From the NCBI RefSeq assembly GCF_002878395.1, contig NC_061119.1, forward strand, positions 11,796,226 through 11,860,225: a stretch of DNA of 64,000 nt. The letters run 5' to 3'. The notes under the pieces were generated by a model, which searched no databases, was not told where the DNA came from, and saw only the letters and a program-made list of their open reading frames with translations. Every line of letters starts with the position of its first letter. Position 1 is the stretch's first letter. Source of the DNA: Capsicum annuum (taxonomy: Eukaryota; Streptophyta; Magnoliopsida; Solanales; Solanaceae). The translations under genes were made by a program, and so were the position numbers. Below are positions 34,111-44,282 of the stretch, in pieces.

Positions 34111-34598
34111 ATGAACATCATTATGTTGTTGAGAAATTCGAGGTCTTGGCAGTCTGAATATCTGTATGAACAATACAAAAGTGATGGAATAATTGTTTCA
34201 GAAAGTATAACATTCTTGAAATTGATTTCGACGATTTCTACAGAACTGAATATTGATGGAGGTCGTAAAGAAATTGAAGTAAAGTACATTGTTGAAGGTA
34301 ATTCCACTCCAATTATTATAAGAAATGATAATGGAGTGAGGATGTGCATTGAGTTGAATAATTTTTTTTTTCAGGATTTGTAAATTATCCTTTGTGCATT
34401 TCAACGTTTGACAAATCCAATAAGAAGATTGAGTTTGATCGTGAAACCGGTGCTGTTCTTTGTATTGAAAGAACTGAATCATATGCTCTTGCGTTAACGG
34501 TAGTTGAAATGCAAAACCAGTATTCGTTATACGTTTCAGAATTTGAAGTGAAAAACTTCATTACTTTGTATACAGTGATTGAAAAAATTAATGTATGA
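34111..34598 (+). pseudogene. MULE transposase N-terminal-like fragment
   Basis: Two overlapping plus-strand frames (34111-34383 and 34392-34598) read as one degraded protein. The first has ISTELNIDGGRKEIEVKYIV and GNSTPIIIRNDNGVRMCIEL; the second has YPLCISTFDKSN. This resembles the N-terminal region of plant MuDR-type transposases, which precedes the DDE and SWIM zinc-finger domains. The switch of frame falls at a run of ten T at 34363-34372, so a slippage indel is likely; a splice acceptor (T run plus CAG) at the same place is the alternative. No DDE or SWIM region follows. The identification is from memory and moderate. Confidence 0.45.
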
Positions 34599-35644
34599 GA
34601 AGATTTTATATATTACTTTGTATGTATGATGCTAGTGTATATTTGTTTTTTAGCTTTAAGTAAAACCTTGCACAGTATTGTATGAGAAATTATAATACAT
34701 TACTCAATTTGAATGATATTTTAACGTTGTTTATGAAATTTACACTACAAATATTAGATGTACACTCCAACAATAGTATGTGTATGATATTTATTTAAAC
34801 TCTTGTATGGAAGTTAGTTTAATTTACATAGTTTTTCCAGCATATGCTATAGTATGAGAATGTATTATATCTTTTTTCTATGTATGATGATAGAGTTATA
34901 TGTATGATTTACAGTCCAACAACAACATGTTCCATATGTATGTGAATGTACTATGTTCACTTTCTATGTATCATGGCGGTGTCATATGTGTGATTTACAC
35001 TCCAACAACAACATGTGTGATTTATACTCCAACAACAACATGTGTGATTTATACTCCAACAACAACATGTGTTATATGTAAGAGAATGTATTATACTTTA
35101 ATTTCTATGTATGATACAAGTGTATTCGTTTTTATTGTACTTTACTTTTTATATATGACATTGCAAAAAATAGATAATTTGATAAATACATACATGTAAC
35201 AAAAAAAATTTGAAACTAATTTTGATTTGGTAAAGTTGAAAAAAAAACACTCAAAATTAAATGAAGAAGGTGATGAAGTTAATCACTTTGTTCAGTTAAT
35301 GCTTGATAACTGACAAATTTGAAATCCTCCAAATCACGTAGCTTGAAAATAGACATATAAAGAGTGCAATAAATGAAGCAAAATCGAATTAGAACTAGAG
35401 CAAAAAAATGAGTGTTTTGAGATGTACGAGGCAGAAGAGAGAGAAAGTCTAAAATGAAGGGATTCTATGTAATTAATATGAGATTTTTGTAATTACTTTT
35501 CAAATAAGGGATTTTATGTAATAAGTAATAGTTACCTTGTGTAGATATGTAATTTTTTCTTAAAAGTATGATTTAAGTGTCAATTCATAATAATTGCTCG
35601 GTATCAATACAAACTTACTTTAAAATAGATTATTATAAAAGAGA
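34599..35644. repeat. Non-coding with 27-bp tandem repeat
   Basis: Three near-identical 27-bp units start at 34988, 35015 and 35042 (GTGTGATTTATACTCCAACA plus ACAACAT), with a diverged unit at about 34900. Looser copies of TATGTATGAT and TACACTCC words extend from 34617. The 99-codon frame at 34900-35199 is produced by this repeat. Nothing else is seen up to 35644. Confidence 0.7.
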
Positions 35645-35875
35645 AAAACTTTTTTTTCTTGATAAACATGGTGTTTGGATCAACTTACATGCACCTCAAT
35701 TAACATCGCGAAATACCCGTTACCTTTCACCAGCAATAGATATCACGTAACTCTCTCCACTGAGGCATGAAAAATCACTTACCGTTATTTTATCTCTACT
35801 CAAAATTAAACGTAAGACCTCATAATGCTCAACTCGTATCGTTAATCACTAGGCCATAGTTTAAGTGCTAGAATT
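35645..35875 (-). mobile_element. tRNA-derived SINE
   Basis: On the minus strand TATGGCCTAGTGATTAACGA and GAGGTCTTACGTTTAATTTT are A- and B-box-like. They are followed by GCCTCAGTGGAGAGAGTTAC, GGTGAAAGGTAACGGGTATT and a 3' end near AACACCATGTTTATCAAG with an A-rich tail. It is the same SINE type as at 2860-3036, here with its 3' end. Confidence 0.6.
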
Positions 35876-35913
35876 TGTATATAGGTAAATAACTATCGTC
35901 TACTAGTTGCGGA

Positions 35914-38126
35914 GGAGAAACGGGTGAATAGGGAGGTCTACAAAGTAGCAAGGAAAAAGGCTAAGATAGCAGTTATGACTGCTAAGACAACAACGTTTGA
36001 GAACTTGTATGCGAGGTTAGAGGAGAAAGGCGGAGAAAAGAGGTTGTATAGGCTTGCTAATCTAGAGAGCGGAAGGGTCGGGACCTCGACCAAGTAAAGT
36101 GCATTAAGGGGGAGAATGATGGAGTTTTGATGGAGGATGTCCACATTAAGAAGAGATGGAAGGAGTATTTTCATAGGCTCTTGAACGATGAAGGAGACAG
36201 AGACATTGAGTTAGGGGAGCTAGAGCAGTCAAAAGAGAGATATGATTTCAATTATTGTAGACGTTTTAAGGTTGAGGAGGTCAGAGAAGCTATTCATAGG
36301 ATGCAGAGGGGAAGGGCGACGGGGCCTGACGAGATTTCGCTAGATTTTTAGAAGTTTATAGGTGGGGTAGGTTTAAGGTGGTTGATCGATTTGTTTAACG
36401 ATATTTGCAAGACGGCAAGAATGCCTGAGGCTTGGAGATGGAGTACAATTATATAAAAACAAGGGTGACATTCAGAGTTGCACCAACTATAGGGGTATCA
36501 AGCTGTTGAGTCATACTATGAAGATTTGGGAGAGGATGGTTGAACGGAGATTGAGGAGGATCTTGTCTATTTTGGAGAACTAGTTTGGTTTTATGCCTGG
36601 TCGCTCGACGACAGAGGCAATCCACTTGGTAAGGAGATCGGTGGAGCAGTATAGGAAAAGAAAGAGGGATTTGCACATGGTGTTCATTGACCTGGAGAAG
36701 ACGTATGACAAAATTCCTAGAGAGGTGCTTTGGAGATACTTAGAGGAGAGAGGGGTCCTGGTAGCGTACACTAGAGCTATTAAGGACATGTACGATAGAA
36801 GAAATACTTCGGTGAGAACGGCGGGAGGAGACTCAGAGTATTTTACGGTCGAGATAAGGTTGCATTAGAGTTCGACTCTTAGTCCGTTCCTGTTTGCATT
36901 GGTGATGGACGTATTGACGCAGAGTATTTAAGGGGAGGTGCCGTGGTGTATGTTGTTTGCGGATGATGTAGTTTTGATTGATGAGATGCGGTGGGGGGTG
37001 AATGAAAAATTGGAGGTTTGGAGGCAAACCCTTGAATCTAAGGGGTTTAAGTTGAGTAGGTCTAAGACAGAGTATATAGAGTGCAAGTTTAGTGACTTGA
37101 GGCAGGAGGATGATGTGGTGGTGAGGTTGGATTTCCAGAATGTTTGTAAGAGGGATAATTTTAAGTATCTTGGGTCTATGATTCAGGAGAATGACGAGAT
37201 TGATGAGGATGTCTCTAACCATATTCGAGCTGGTTGGATGAAGTGGAGGCTCTCCTCGGGAGTGTTGTGTGATAAAAAGGTGTCACTTAAGCTTAAAGGC
37301 AAATTCTATAGAGTGACAGTCCGTCCAGCCATGCTATATGGAGCAGAGTGTTGCCAGTCAAGAACTCTCACTTTCAAAGGGTGAAGGTGGAGGAAATGAG
37401 AATGTTGCGCTAGATTTGTGGACTTACTAGAGGGGATAGAGTTAGGAATGAGACTGTCCGGGAGAAGGTGAGAGTGGATTAGGTGGAGGACAAGAAGTGG
37501 GAAGGATGGTTGAGATGGTTTGGGCATGTGATGAGGAGGGACACGGATGCCCTAGTTCGTAGGTATGAGAGGTTTGCGTTGGATGACTTCAAGAGGGGGA
37601 GAGGTAGGCCGAAGAAGTACTGGAGAGAAGTGATTAGACATGACATGGAGTAGCTTCAGCTTACTGAGGACATGACCCTAGATAGGAAGGTGTGGAGGTC
37701 GCGGATAAGGATAGAAGGCTAGGTTGTGTGCGTAGGTTGTAGCAAGTAGTTAGAAGAGCTCATGTATAACCGGGTTAGTAATCCTGGGACTGTGTCCATA
37801 GGTAGGAGCCCTAGTCAGGAGGGTCTGGGTGTGGCAAGGTGGGGGTCGTATTCCAGATGTCCTATGGCTTACCTCTTATCTCATATTGAGCTTATCTACC
37901 TTATTTTCGTATTGCTCTGATTTCTATTTTATTATGTCTTATTCCTTTTATGTTATGCCATCCACCATGCTTCATGTTTCATTACGCTCCTATTTACTAT
38001 TCTCTATCTTGAGTCGGGGGGTCTATCGCTCTCTACTTCTTTAGAGGTAGTGGTATGGATTGTTTACATTTTACCCTCCCCAGATCCCACTTTTATGGGA
38101 ATATACTGGGTTTGTTGTTGTCGTTG
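35914..38126 (+). mobile_element. RTE-clade LINE (2213 bp) with 13-bp target duplication
   Basis: TACTAGTTGCGGA occurs at 35901-35913 and 38127-38139, exactly bordering the element. The 3' end is ATTTTACCCTCCCCAGATCC, ATATACTGGGTTTG and a TTG tail, as in the LINE at 10791. The 5' part begins in the linker before the reverse transcriptase, so the endonuclease is missing by 5' truncation, the normal outcome of incomplete reverse transcription. Confidence 0.92.
36127..37723 (+). pseudogene. RTE-type reverse transcriptase pseudogene
   Basis: The plus-strand frames follow the protein order of the copy at 11194-12797: RRGRATGPDEISLDF (near 36305), [18 protein letters not shown] (36585-), [29 protein letters not shown] with the intact catalytic FADD (near 36955), [18 protein letters not shown] (37005-), and the C-terminal [12 protein letters not shown] region (37513-). 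It is broken by several in-frame TAG/TAA codons and frameshifts, for example a stop just before FGFMPG where the other copy has Q. It cannot encode an active enzyme. Confidence 0.88.
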
Positions 38127-38165
38127 TACTAGTTGCGGATATATTTTAGATTCACATGAAACTTT

Positions 38166-38225
38166 TATTATATTATTATTATTATTATTATTTATATTAT
38201 TATTATTATTATCATTATTATTATT
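38166..38225. repeat. (TTA)n microsatellite
   Basis: About 17 TTA-type units with small interruptions, just downstream of the LINE's second target duplication. Confidence 0.9.
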
Positions 38226-38226
38226 G

Positions 38227-38595
38227 GCAACACAATATAAATTCCGATAGTTTGAAGCTTGATTACAAAATTTTTTAACATTTTGTATAATTACTAAAAA
38301 TCTCAATTTTGAGTCTGTCGAGATACATAATTAGCTTTCAATATATCCAACAAAGATATATTTTTCCTTTGTACAGGTGCATATTTAACTTTCAATACAT
38401 TTTTTTCATTTTGGGTCTATCAAAGTACATAATACATTCAACGAAATACTTTTTTCCTTTATAGAGATACATAATTAACTTTCGATATATTTTTTCTAGT
38501 TTTGGGTTCGTTGAGATACATAATTAGTTTTCGATACATCCAACGAAGATACACAATTAGTTGACATTTGTGTAAATATGATAACTTAAGATATA
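38227..38595 (-). repeat. Dispersed repeat, inverted partner of 29560-29965
   Basis: The complement contains TATCTTCGTTGGATGTATCG, AAAACTAATTATGTATCTC and GAGATTTTTAGTAATTATAC in the same order as the copy at 29560. The two lie about 8.3 kb apart in opposite directions. Confidence 0.75.
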
Positions 38596-38689
38596 TATTT
38601 ATATTATTTTTTCTATTATTATTATTATAATTAATTACGATGATAATATGATATGAAGTTGAATAGCGAATCAGAATTAAACAAAAAAC

Positions 38690-38810
38690 AGAAATAAGAA
38701 AGGTCTAGAAGGCAACATGACCACAATTACTTGAAACACAATAAAAGAGAGAAAAAATAGGCAAAAAAATAAATTAAAGTTGACACCAAAAAGACCTAAT
38801 ATAACAAGCA
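38690..38810 (+). repeat. Direct repeat partner of 33367-33500
   Basis: It shares AACATGACCACAATTACTTG and the surrounding A-rich text with 33367-33500. It lies about 50 bp before the probable TATA box of the phosphatase gene. Confidence 0.55.
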
Positions 38811-38862
38811 TAAATAAATAAATAAATAAAAGATTTTATCTTACCCTAAATTTTTTTGTCTC

Positions 38863-38869
38863 TATATAT
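38863..38869 (+). promoter_or_regulatory. Probable TATA box of the PP2C gene
   Basis: TATATAT within TCTCTATATATCATC is a good plant TATA context about 740 bp before the start codon. Transcription would begin near 38895. Other TA-rich motifs are nearby, so this is only a likely choice. Confidence 0.4.
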
Positions 38870-38894
38870 CATCATCATCATAATAATTATAATC

Positions 38895-39605
38895 TGAGAT
38901 CTCCCTCTGACACCCTTCCAAAAGATCCTCTGATCAACTACTTCCAAAAATACAAAAAAATAAATAAAAATAAAATAAAAAAATTAAATTTTTGTTATCC
39001 ATTCCCTGTTTGATCCTTCCGATCCAAGAACAAACTCTGTCACAATCAATCTTTTATGTATTTTCACAGCTAAGCTTGTACTTGAATTTTGTTACAATAA
39101 TATTTATGTTAAGGTCCACATAAATATACACAAAATAAACTAGGTTCAAGGTATGCAAAAAAAAACACCTACTGTGCCATATTCTCTGAACTCAAATAAA
39201 GGGTATTGTTTTCTTGTTTTTGGGGACAAAATTTCTGGTTCAAAATTTTTAGCCCATACCCTTTTGGTCTTTTTTGCTTAACTTTTGCAGGTTTGTTGTT
39301 TTTTTTACATATTAATGGTGTCGAGTTCTTGTTGTGCTTGTGGGGTTGTTGTTGTTGTTGTTGTTGTCATAATATCAAGAATTGGATTTGGGGTTGTGGG
39401 GTTTGGTTATAATAAGGTGAAACTGAATTTGAGGTTGGGGTTTTTGATGAATGTGTTGTTTGCTGGTTCTTTTGGATAAAGGGAAAATTGATAAAAATTG
39501 ATAAAGATTCAAACTTTATCAAGATTCTTGGATTATTTATATGTTTTATGTGATTCTTGGATAGTTTTATTGAAATTGTATGCAAAAAAAATAAATAATA
39601 GAATA
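38895..39605 (+). other. Probable 5' UTR of the PP2C gene, possible intron
   Basis: The leader is free of repeats and CT-rich near its start. A donor-like CAAG/GTATGC at 39151 and an acceptor-like TTTTGCAG at 39290 could bound a 140-bp leader intron; several small ATG frames lie in the unspliced leader. The short (TTG)n at 39348-39366 is a microsatellite. Start and intron are inferred. Confidence 0.35.
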
Positions 39606-42600
39606 ATGGTTAAACCTTGTTGGAAACCTTCTGTTGAGGGGGATGGTGGTAGTGTAGGGAGGGGTGGGGATAATAGGGGTAGGGTGGATGGTTTAATGTG
39701 GTATAAGGATTTGGGGGTTCATGTAAATGGAGAATTTTCAATGGCAATAATACAAGCTAATAATTTGATGGAGGATCAGAGTCAGCTTGAATCAGGGCCA
39801 TTGAGTTGTCTTGAATCAGGTCCTTGTGGAACTTTTGTTGGTGTTTATGATGGACATGGAGGACCGGAGACGTCTCGTTTTGTAAACAACACTTTGTTCT
39901 CCAATCTTAAGAGTAAGATTATCGTGTTATATTTCGATTGCAGATATGCTTATTATTGTCATTTTGATTCTTGATATCGCGTTAGTAGTTGTAGTTCGGA
40001 AGTGTAGTTTTTTATGTTGTGGTATCTGTCTTGTTGAATTGACTGATCTAATTGAACAGCTACAATGATTCTTCACAGAACACTTTGTTCTCCAATCTTA
40101 AGAGTAAGTCATGTTCCTTTTCGATTGCATAAATGCGCATTATTATTATCATTTTGATTCTTGATATCGTGTTAATAGTTGTAGTTCGAAAGTGTAGTTT
40201 TTTGTGCTGTGGTATCTGTTATGTAGAATTGATTGATCCAATTCAACAAATACAATGATTTTTCATAATATTTGACTTGTACAAAGCTGTGAATGCCAAT
40301 GCTGGTTAAGTTTTGGCATAGATAGTAAAAATGATTCAGGTTGGTAGATCTGATCTTTACACTTTACGGATTGTGCTGCTATTTGCAACTTTTTTACAAG
40401 TCAAATGTTTCATTGATAATGCATCAAGAACGGTCTAACTTTGCTGAAGTGGTGTATCGATGTACATTAAGATCCCAAAAATGTAGCCAACTTTATATAC
40501 AATTACTATGTTGCTAGGACTTCTAAAGATGTTGCCGCACTTGGTGTCGTATCCTCCAAGACTGCACTATTTTTGGAGTATCTAACTCCAAGACTGCACT
40601 ATTTTTGGAGTATCTAACTCTAAGACTGCACTATTTTTGGAGTATCTAACTCGCACCCGTTGATATTTTTGGAGAGTCCGAGCAACAGAGCAATTGCCTA
40701 CATACATCTTGCAGTGATCCCTGCTGTCTAAAAGGATGCCTTCAACAATATTTGATGTGTTAGTGATTATACTTTATAGACAGAACTTTGTGGGTATCTT
40801 GTCAAATTTATAGTGTTGGTATACGATATTGCTTTATTATGACCTTGAATATGCTAAAGATCTTACAATTAACTACTGCTCTTATTAGGCTTTGTTGTCT
40901 ATTTGGCACCCTGAATAAAATTTTGAGATATAAGATCTGGTTACCACTTCTATTACTTATGTAAAAGCAGCTGCCATCAGATTTGAACGTCTCAGCTTGC
41001 TATTTTCTTCTTTGAATTGAGCTATTAGAATGACTTAAGCTTTTGATACATGCAATATCACTCCAGTAAAGGCACACTCGAGGAAGATATATATATGGTG
41101 CCAGCTCTAGATAGTAGATACATTATACTTTTGATGTATCATGATCTGAATTCCTAATACTTTTGTGCTTTGAACCTAGTCTCATTCATCTTGAAAATTT
41201 GTCGAAAAAACCTAATTATCCTCCAAATATGTTTTTTATTATTGCCTGGAACTCATATTGATTTGTTTCGTATTCTGGAAAGTTTGTTAAGTAGAATAAA
41301 CGACAGTAGCTCTTATATTTACCTTGATTGACAGAATTTGCAACGGAGCATCAAGAAATGTCTGCAGATGTGATAAGAAAAGCTTTCTTGACAACGGATG
41401 AAGAGTTTTTGTCTCTTGTGCGGCAACAATGGTTTGAGAAGCCACAACTTGCATCAGTGGGATCTTGCTGTTTGGTGGGTGTAATCTGCAATGGACTACT
41501 ATATGTTGCCAATGCCGGAGATTCACGTGTGGTGTTAGGTAGAGCAGAAAAAGCTGCAAGGGGTGTGACGGCTATTCAGTTGTCAATGGAGCACAATGCT
41601 AATAACGAGTCTGTGAGAGATGAACTTAGATCATTGCATCCCCAGGATTCACAGATTGTGCTTCTCAAACACAAAGTTTGGCGTGTGAAGGGTATCATAC
41701 AGGTGATTATCCATTAAGATCACATTTTTAGGCCATCTCGTGTTGATTTTCCAAAATATGCCTCATATAAGTTACTCTTAAGGTGTACAACCTAGAATAA
41801 ACAAAAGAAAACTATTTGCAGCTAATATTGGAGCTTTATCCAAGCACCATTCCGAATAGAAGGAAATTTGCTTAGTTATTACTATCTAAAGTTCTTATTT
41901 GATTGTTATGATTAGAAATATACCAATATAATATAAATCAACGGTTAGGAGTTGATTATCTTTTCAGGTAAGTAACCTAAAAGTAGTTATGTTGTCCTCT
42001 GAGATCAACTCCTTATGTAATATATAAGTTGCTTATTTATCTTTGATGTTGGTAAAAAAATTGTGACTAGAGTCAATTGTCATTGGAGCTTTAAAGATCT
42101 GACTAATTGTTTACCCATCAAAAAAAAGATTTGGCTAGTTGTGATTGAATTATGCATCTTGGTTTGGAAGGGATCTCCGGCTCTCCGCTACTGGAGGTGT
42201 CATGGAAGAGGGTGTGACATAAGAGTTGATGTTCCTTTTGTTGTCCTCTTTACAGGTTTCACGGTCGATTGGTGATGCCTATCTTAAGAGGGCAGAGTTC
42301 AACCAGTCACCCCTGTTGGCAAAGTTTCGATTGCCCGAATCCTTCTCCAAGCCAATCATCAGTGCGGATCCATCAATTTTCATTCACAGATTGACTTCCA
42401 AAGATCAGTTCCTCATATTTGGTTCAGATGGTCTCTGGGAACATCTTAGCAATCAGGAGGCTGTTGATATAGTCCACAGTCAACCCCGAAATGTAAGCAT
42501 TGAATCTCTGATAATGTCCGAGCTGATTTCTCAGATGGTCACTCAACTTATAGCTATTAGCTCAAAAAGTCACTTTCTTTGTCGAAAAAAATCAGAATCG

Positions 42601-43386
42601 GGAAGAAGGTGACTTTCGAAGATAATAACTACTAGTTAAGTGACCATATGAAAAATCAACCCGCAATGTCCTTTATGTTCTCCTTCATTAGGATTGTTTT
42701 TTTATAACTATCTAAAGAGTCCATAATACAGAAGGAATTTACTTGCTGAAAGAGCCTTTTCTGGCATGAAAGATTTACTAAAAATTTCATCAGAAGCATA
42801 TAGCGCTGTCATTTTGCATAGGAATTTCGCTGATATACTTAAAAAAGTACTTTGTGTAGGATTTACTATAATTAAGAGGGAAACTGAACTCTTTGTTATG
42901 CTTTCACTTCCGTTTTTTTTTTTTTCTGGACTGATTTGGTTTGATTTTCCTTGAGCCAAGGGTCTATCGGAAATGATCTCTCTACCAGACTGTAGGGGTA
43001 AGGTCTGCTTACACTACCCTCCCCAGACTCATCGTTGTGGGTCTACACTGGGTATGTTCTCGTTGTTGCATATGTACAAGTAATGTCTGTTCTTCAACTT
43101 CCGGGGTAAACGAGATTGTTAACTTGGGGTGCGCGTTTTCTTAATTTTGGACCAGGGAATAGCACGGAGACTAATTAAAGCTGCGCTTCGAGTGGCAGCT
43201 AAGAAAAGAGAAATGAGATATTCAGACCTGAAGAAGATCGAACGAGGTGTAAGGAGGCATTTCCACGATGATATCACGGTTGTGGTTGTGTTTCTGGATC
43301 CCTATTCCATGAATAGAAGCTCGTCTCACAATCCGATACTTTCCATTAGAGGAGGAGGCGGGTTACCCCCCTCTCCCAAACGATAG
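39606..43386 (+). CDS. Protein phosphatase 2C, clade D-like (four coding exons)
   Basis: Serine/threonine phosphatase using two Mn/Mg ions. The coding exons are 39606-39912, 41335-41702, 42256-42492 and 43156-43386; they join in frame to 1143 bp, 380 residues. All three introns have GT..AG ends (1422, 553, 663 bp). Metal-binding and core motifs are complete: [11 protein letters not shown] (residues 80-90), [11 protein letters not shown] (161-171), SRSIGD (227-232), FGSDGLWE (280-287) and HFHDDITVV (339-347). The start MVKPCWKPS is chosen because it fits known family N-termini; an in-frame ATG at 39498 is upstream. Plant clade D PP2Cs dephosphorylate plasma-membrane H+-ATPases and are inhibited by SAUR proteins, and one member acts on an immune kinase; which role applies here is unknown. 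Intron 1 has a duplicated exon end. Confidence 0.95.
39888..40262 (+). repeat. 191-bp tandem duplication spanning the exon 1 donor
   Basis: 39888-40078 and 40079-about 40262 are similar along their length: AACACTTTGTTCTCCAATCT, then TAAGAGTAAG, GATTCTTGATATCG, TAGTTGTAGTTCG, TGGTATCTGT. The first copy holds the last 25 bases of exon 1 and its donor. The second copy repeats those 25 bases (40079-40103) after CACAG and before GTAAGT. Confidence 0.9.
40506..40690. mobile_element. MITE in PP2C intron 1 with 3 x 32-bp core
   Basis: The ends CTATGTTGCTAGGACTTCTA and the complement of CTCTGTTGCTCGGACTCTCC form an inverted repeat. The flanks CAATTA (40500-40505) and CAATTG (40691-40696) may be the target duplication. 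The core AAGACTGCACTATTTTTGGA plus GTATCTAACTC is repeated three times at 40558, 40590 and 40622. This MITE type is frequent in Solanaceae introns, from memory. Confidence 0.7.
42955..43070 (+). mobile_element. SINE/RTE 3' end in PP2C intron 3
   Basis: GGTCTATCGGAAATGATCTC, then GGGGTAAGGTCTGCTTACAC, TACCCTCCCCAGACTC, TCTACACTGGGTATG and a degenerate TTG tail form the 3' end shared by TS-type SINEs and RTE LINEs. It stops 85 bp before exon 4. No clear target duplication was found. Confidence 0.7.
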
Positions 43387-43560
43387 TTCCCAAGACACTT
43401 TCCGGATTCCCACTTCAGAAAAAAAGAGCGCTCGTCTTTTGGAAGCCTCGAGTTTCTAGTATGTTTTCTCCTCCAGTTTATGTTTCTTAGGCTTGTAATT
43501 TAATTGCTATGTGTTGTTATCTTCCTTGATTATCGTTTGATCGTTCCCTCCTGAACAATG
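43387..43560 (+). terminator. Probable PP2C 3' UTR and polyadenylation region
   Basis: After the stop TAG (43384-43386) comes a non-repetitive stretch with plant-like far-upstream elements (TTGTAATTTAATTG at 43494, AATGTAATGTCTGG at 43557). No perfect AATAAA lies in this interval. The end point is a guess. Confidence 0.35.
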
Positions 43561-44282
43561 TAATGTCTGGCAACGTAAAAACAAGTACCACGATATATAG
43601 ACATGAAAAGAAGTGGAACAACGTTAGCAGGAAGAGTACTTTTGTTATGTTCTGCAGTTTTCGTAATTTGTAAATAGGAAAAATTGTTGTGTTGCCAAGT
43701 GCTAACTCTAAGTTTAATTTCGCGCTTCTTTGCCTTATCGCGAATAATTTATTCAGGGTTCTAAATTCAACGATTGAAAGTAAACGTGCGATTATACTAT
43801 TGATCAGATACATTCTCTATAATATTTTGTTTAAGTATATGTAGACGCTGACAAGGACTTGTTAGATTAGTTTATGTAGCTAAAAGTGAATAAATACAGA
43901 CAATGAAACATGTGTGACTTTTTTTATTTTAAAAATTCTGAATATAGGCTTGTAGAAGGTCGTTTGCTATTTATAGTTTTATGTATGACACTCACGTAAT
44001 AGTAAACCATCTCAACTTATTTTTATTTGGGTGGATGACTTCAAAACTTAAGTTACTCGAATAGTAAGCACAACAAAAATTATGGGGGCGGAGCGAGGAA
44101 AGGTAAAAGTGTTACTACAAAATGAAGCTATGGTTAGCACGCCAAGTTAAGATCAATCAATGTTCGAATGCAGAACCTTGTCTGTCTTAATAAGTAGTTT
44201 TTGTTTCATGCATCTTTCTTTGTTCATGCATCTTTCCACTATGTTTTAGTAGCCGTCAATAGAAAATATGACGGGATCTGAG
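43561..44282. other. Intergenic, nothing recognised
   Basis: AT-rich DNA. The minus-strand 98-codon frame at 43517-43813 overlaps the 3' UTR of the phosphatase and has no domain. Confidence 0.45.

Noticed and set aside
34900..35199. Frame with repeated CVIYTPTTT
   Set aside because: It is encoded by the 27-bp tandem repeat (27 is divisible by three), not a gene.
38064..38306. Asparagine-rich minus-strand frame
   Set aside because: It is the complement of the (TTA)n microsatellite joined to the LINE tail.
39498..39605. Upstream in-frame ATG extending the PP2C by 36 residues
   Set aside because: The extension is low-complexity and unlike family N-termini, whereas MVKPCWKPS at 39606 fits known members. 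It is kept as leader.
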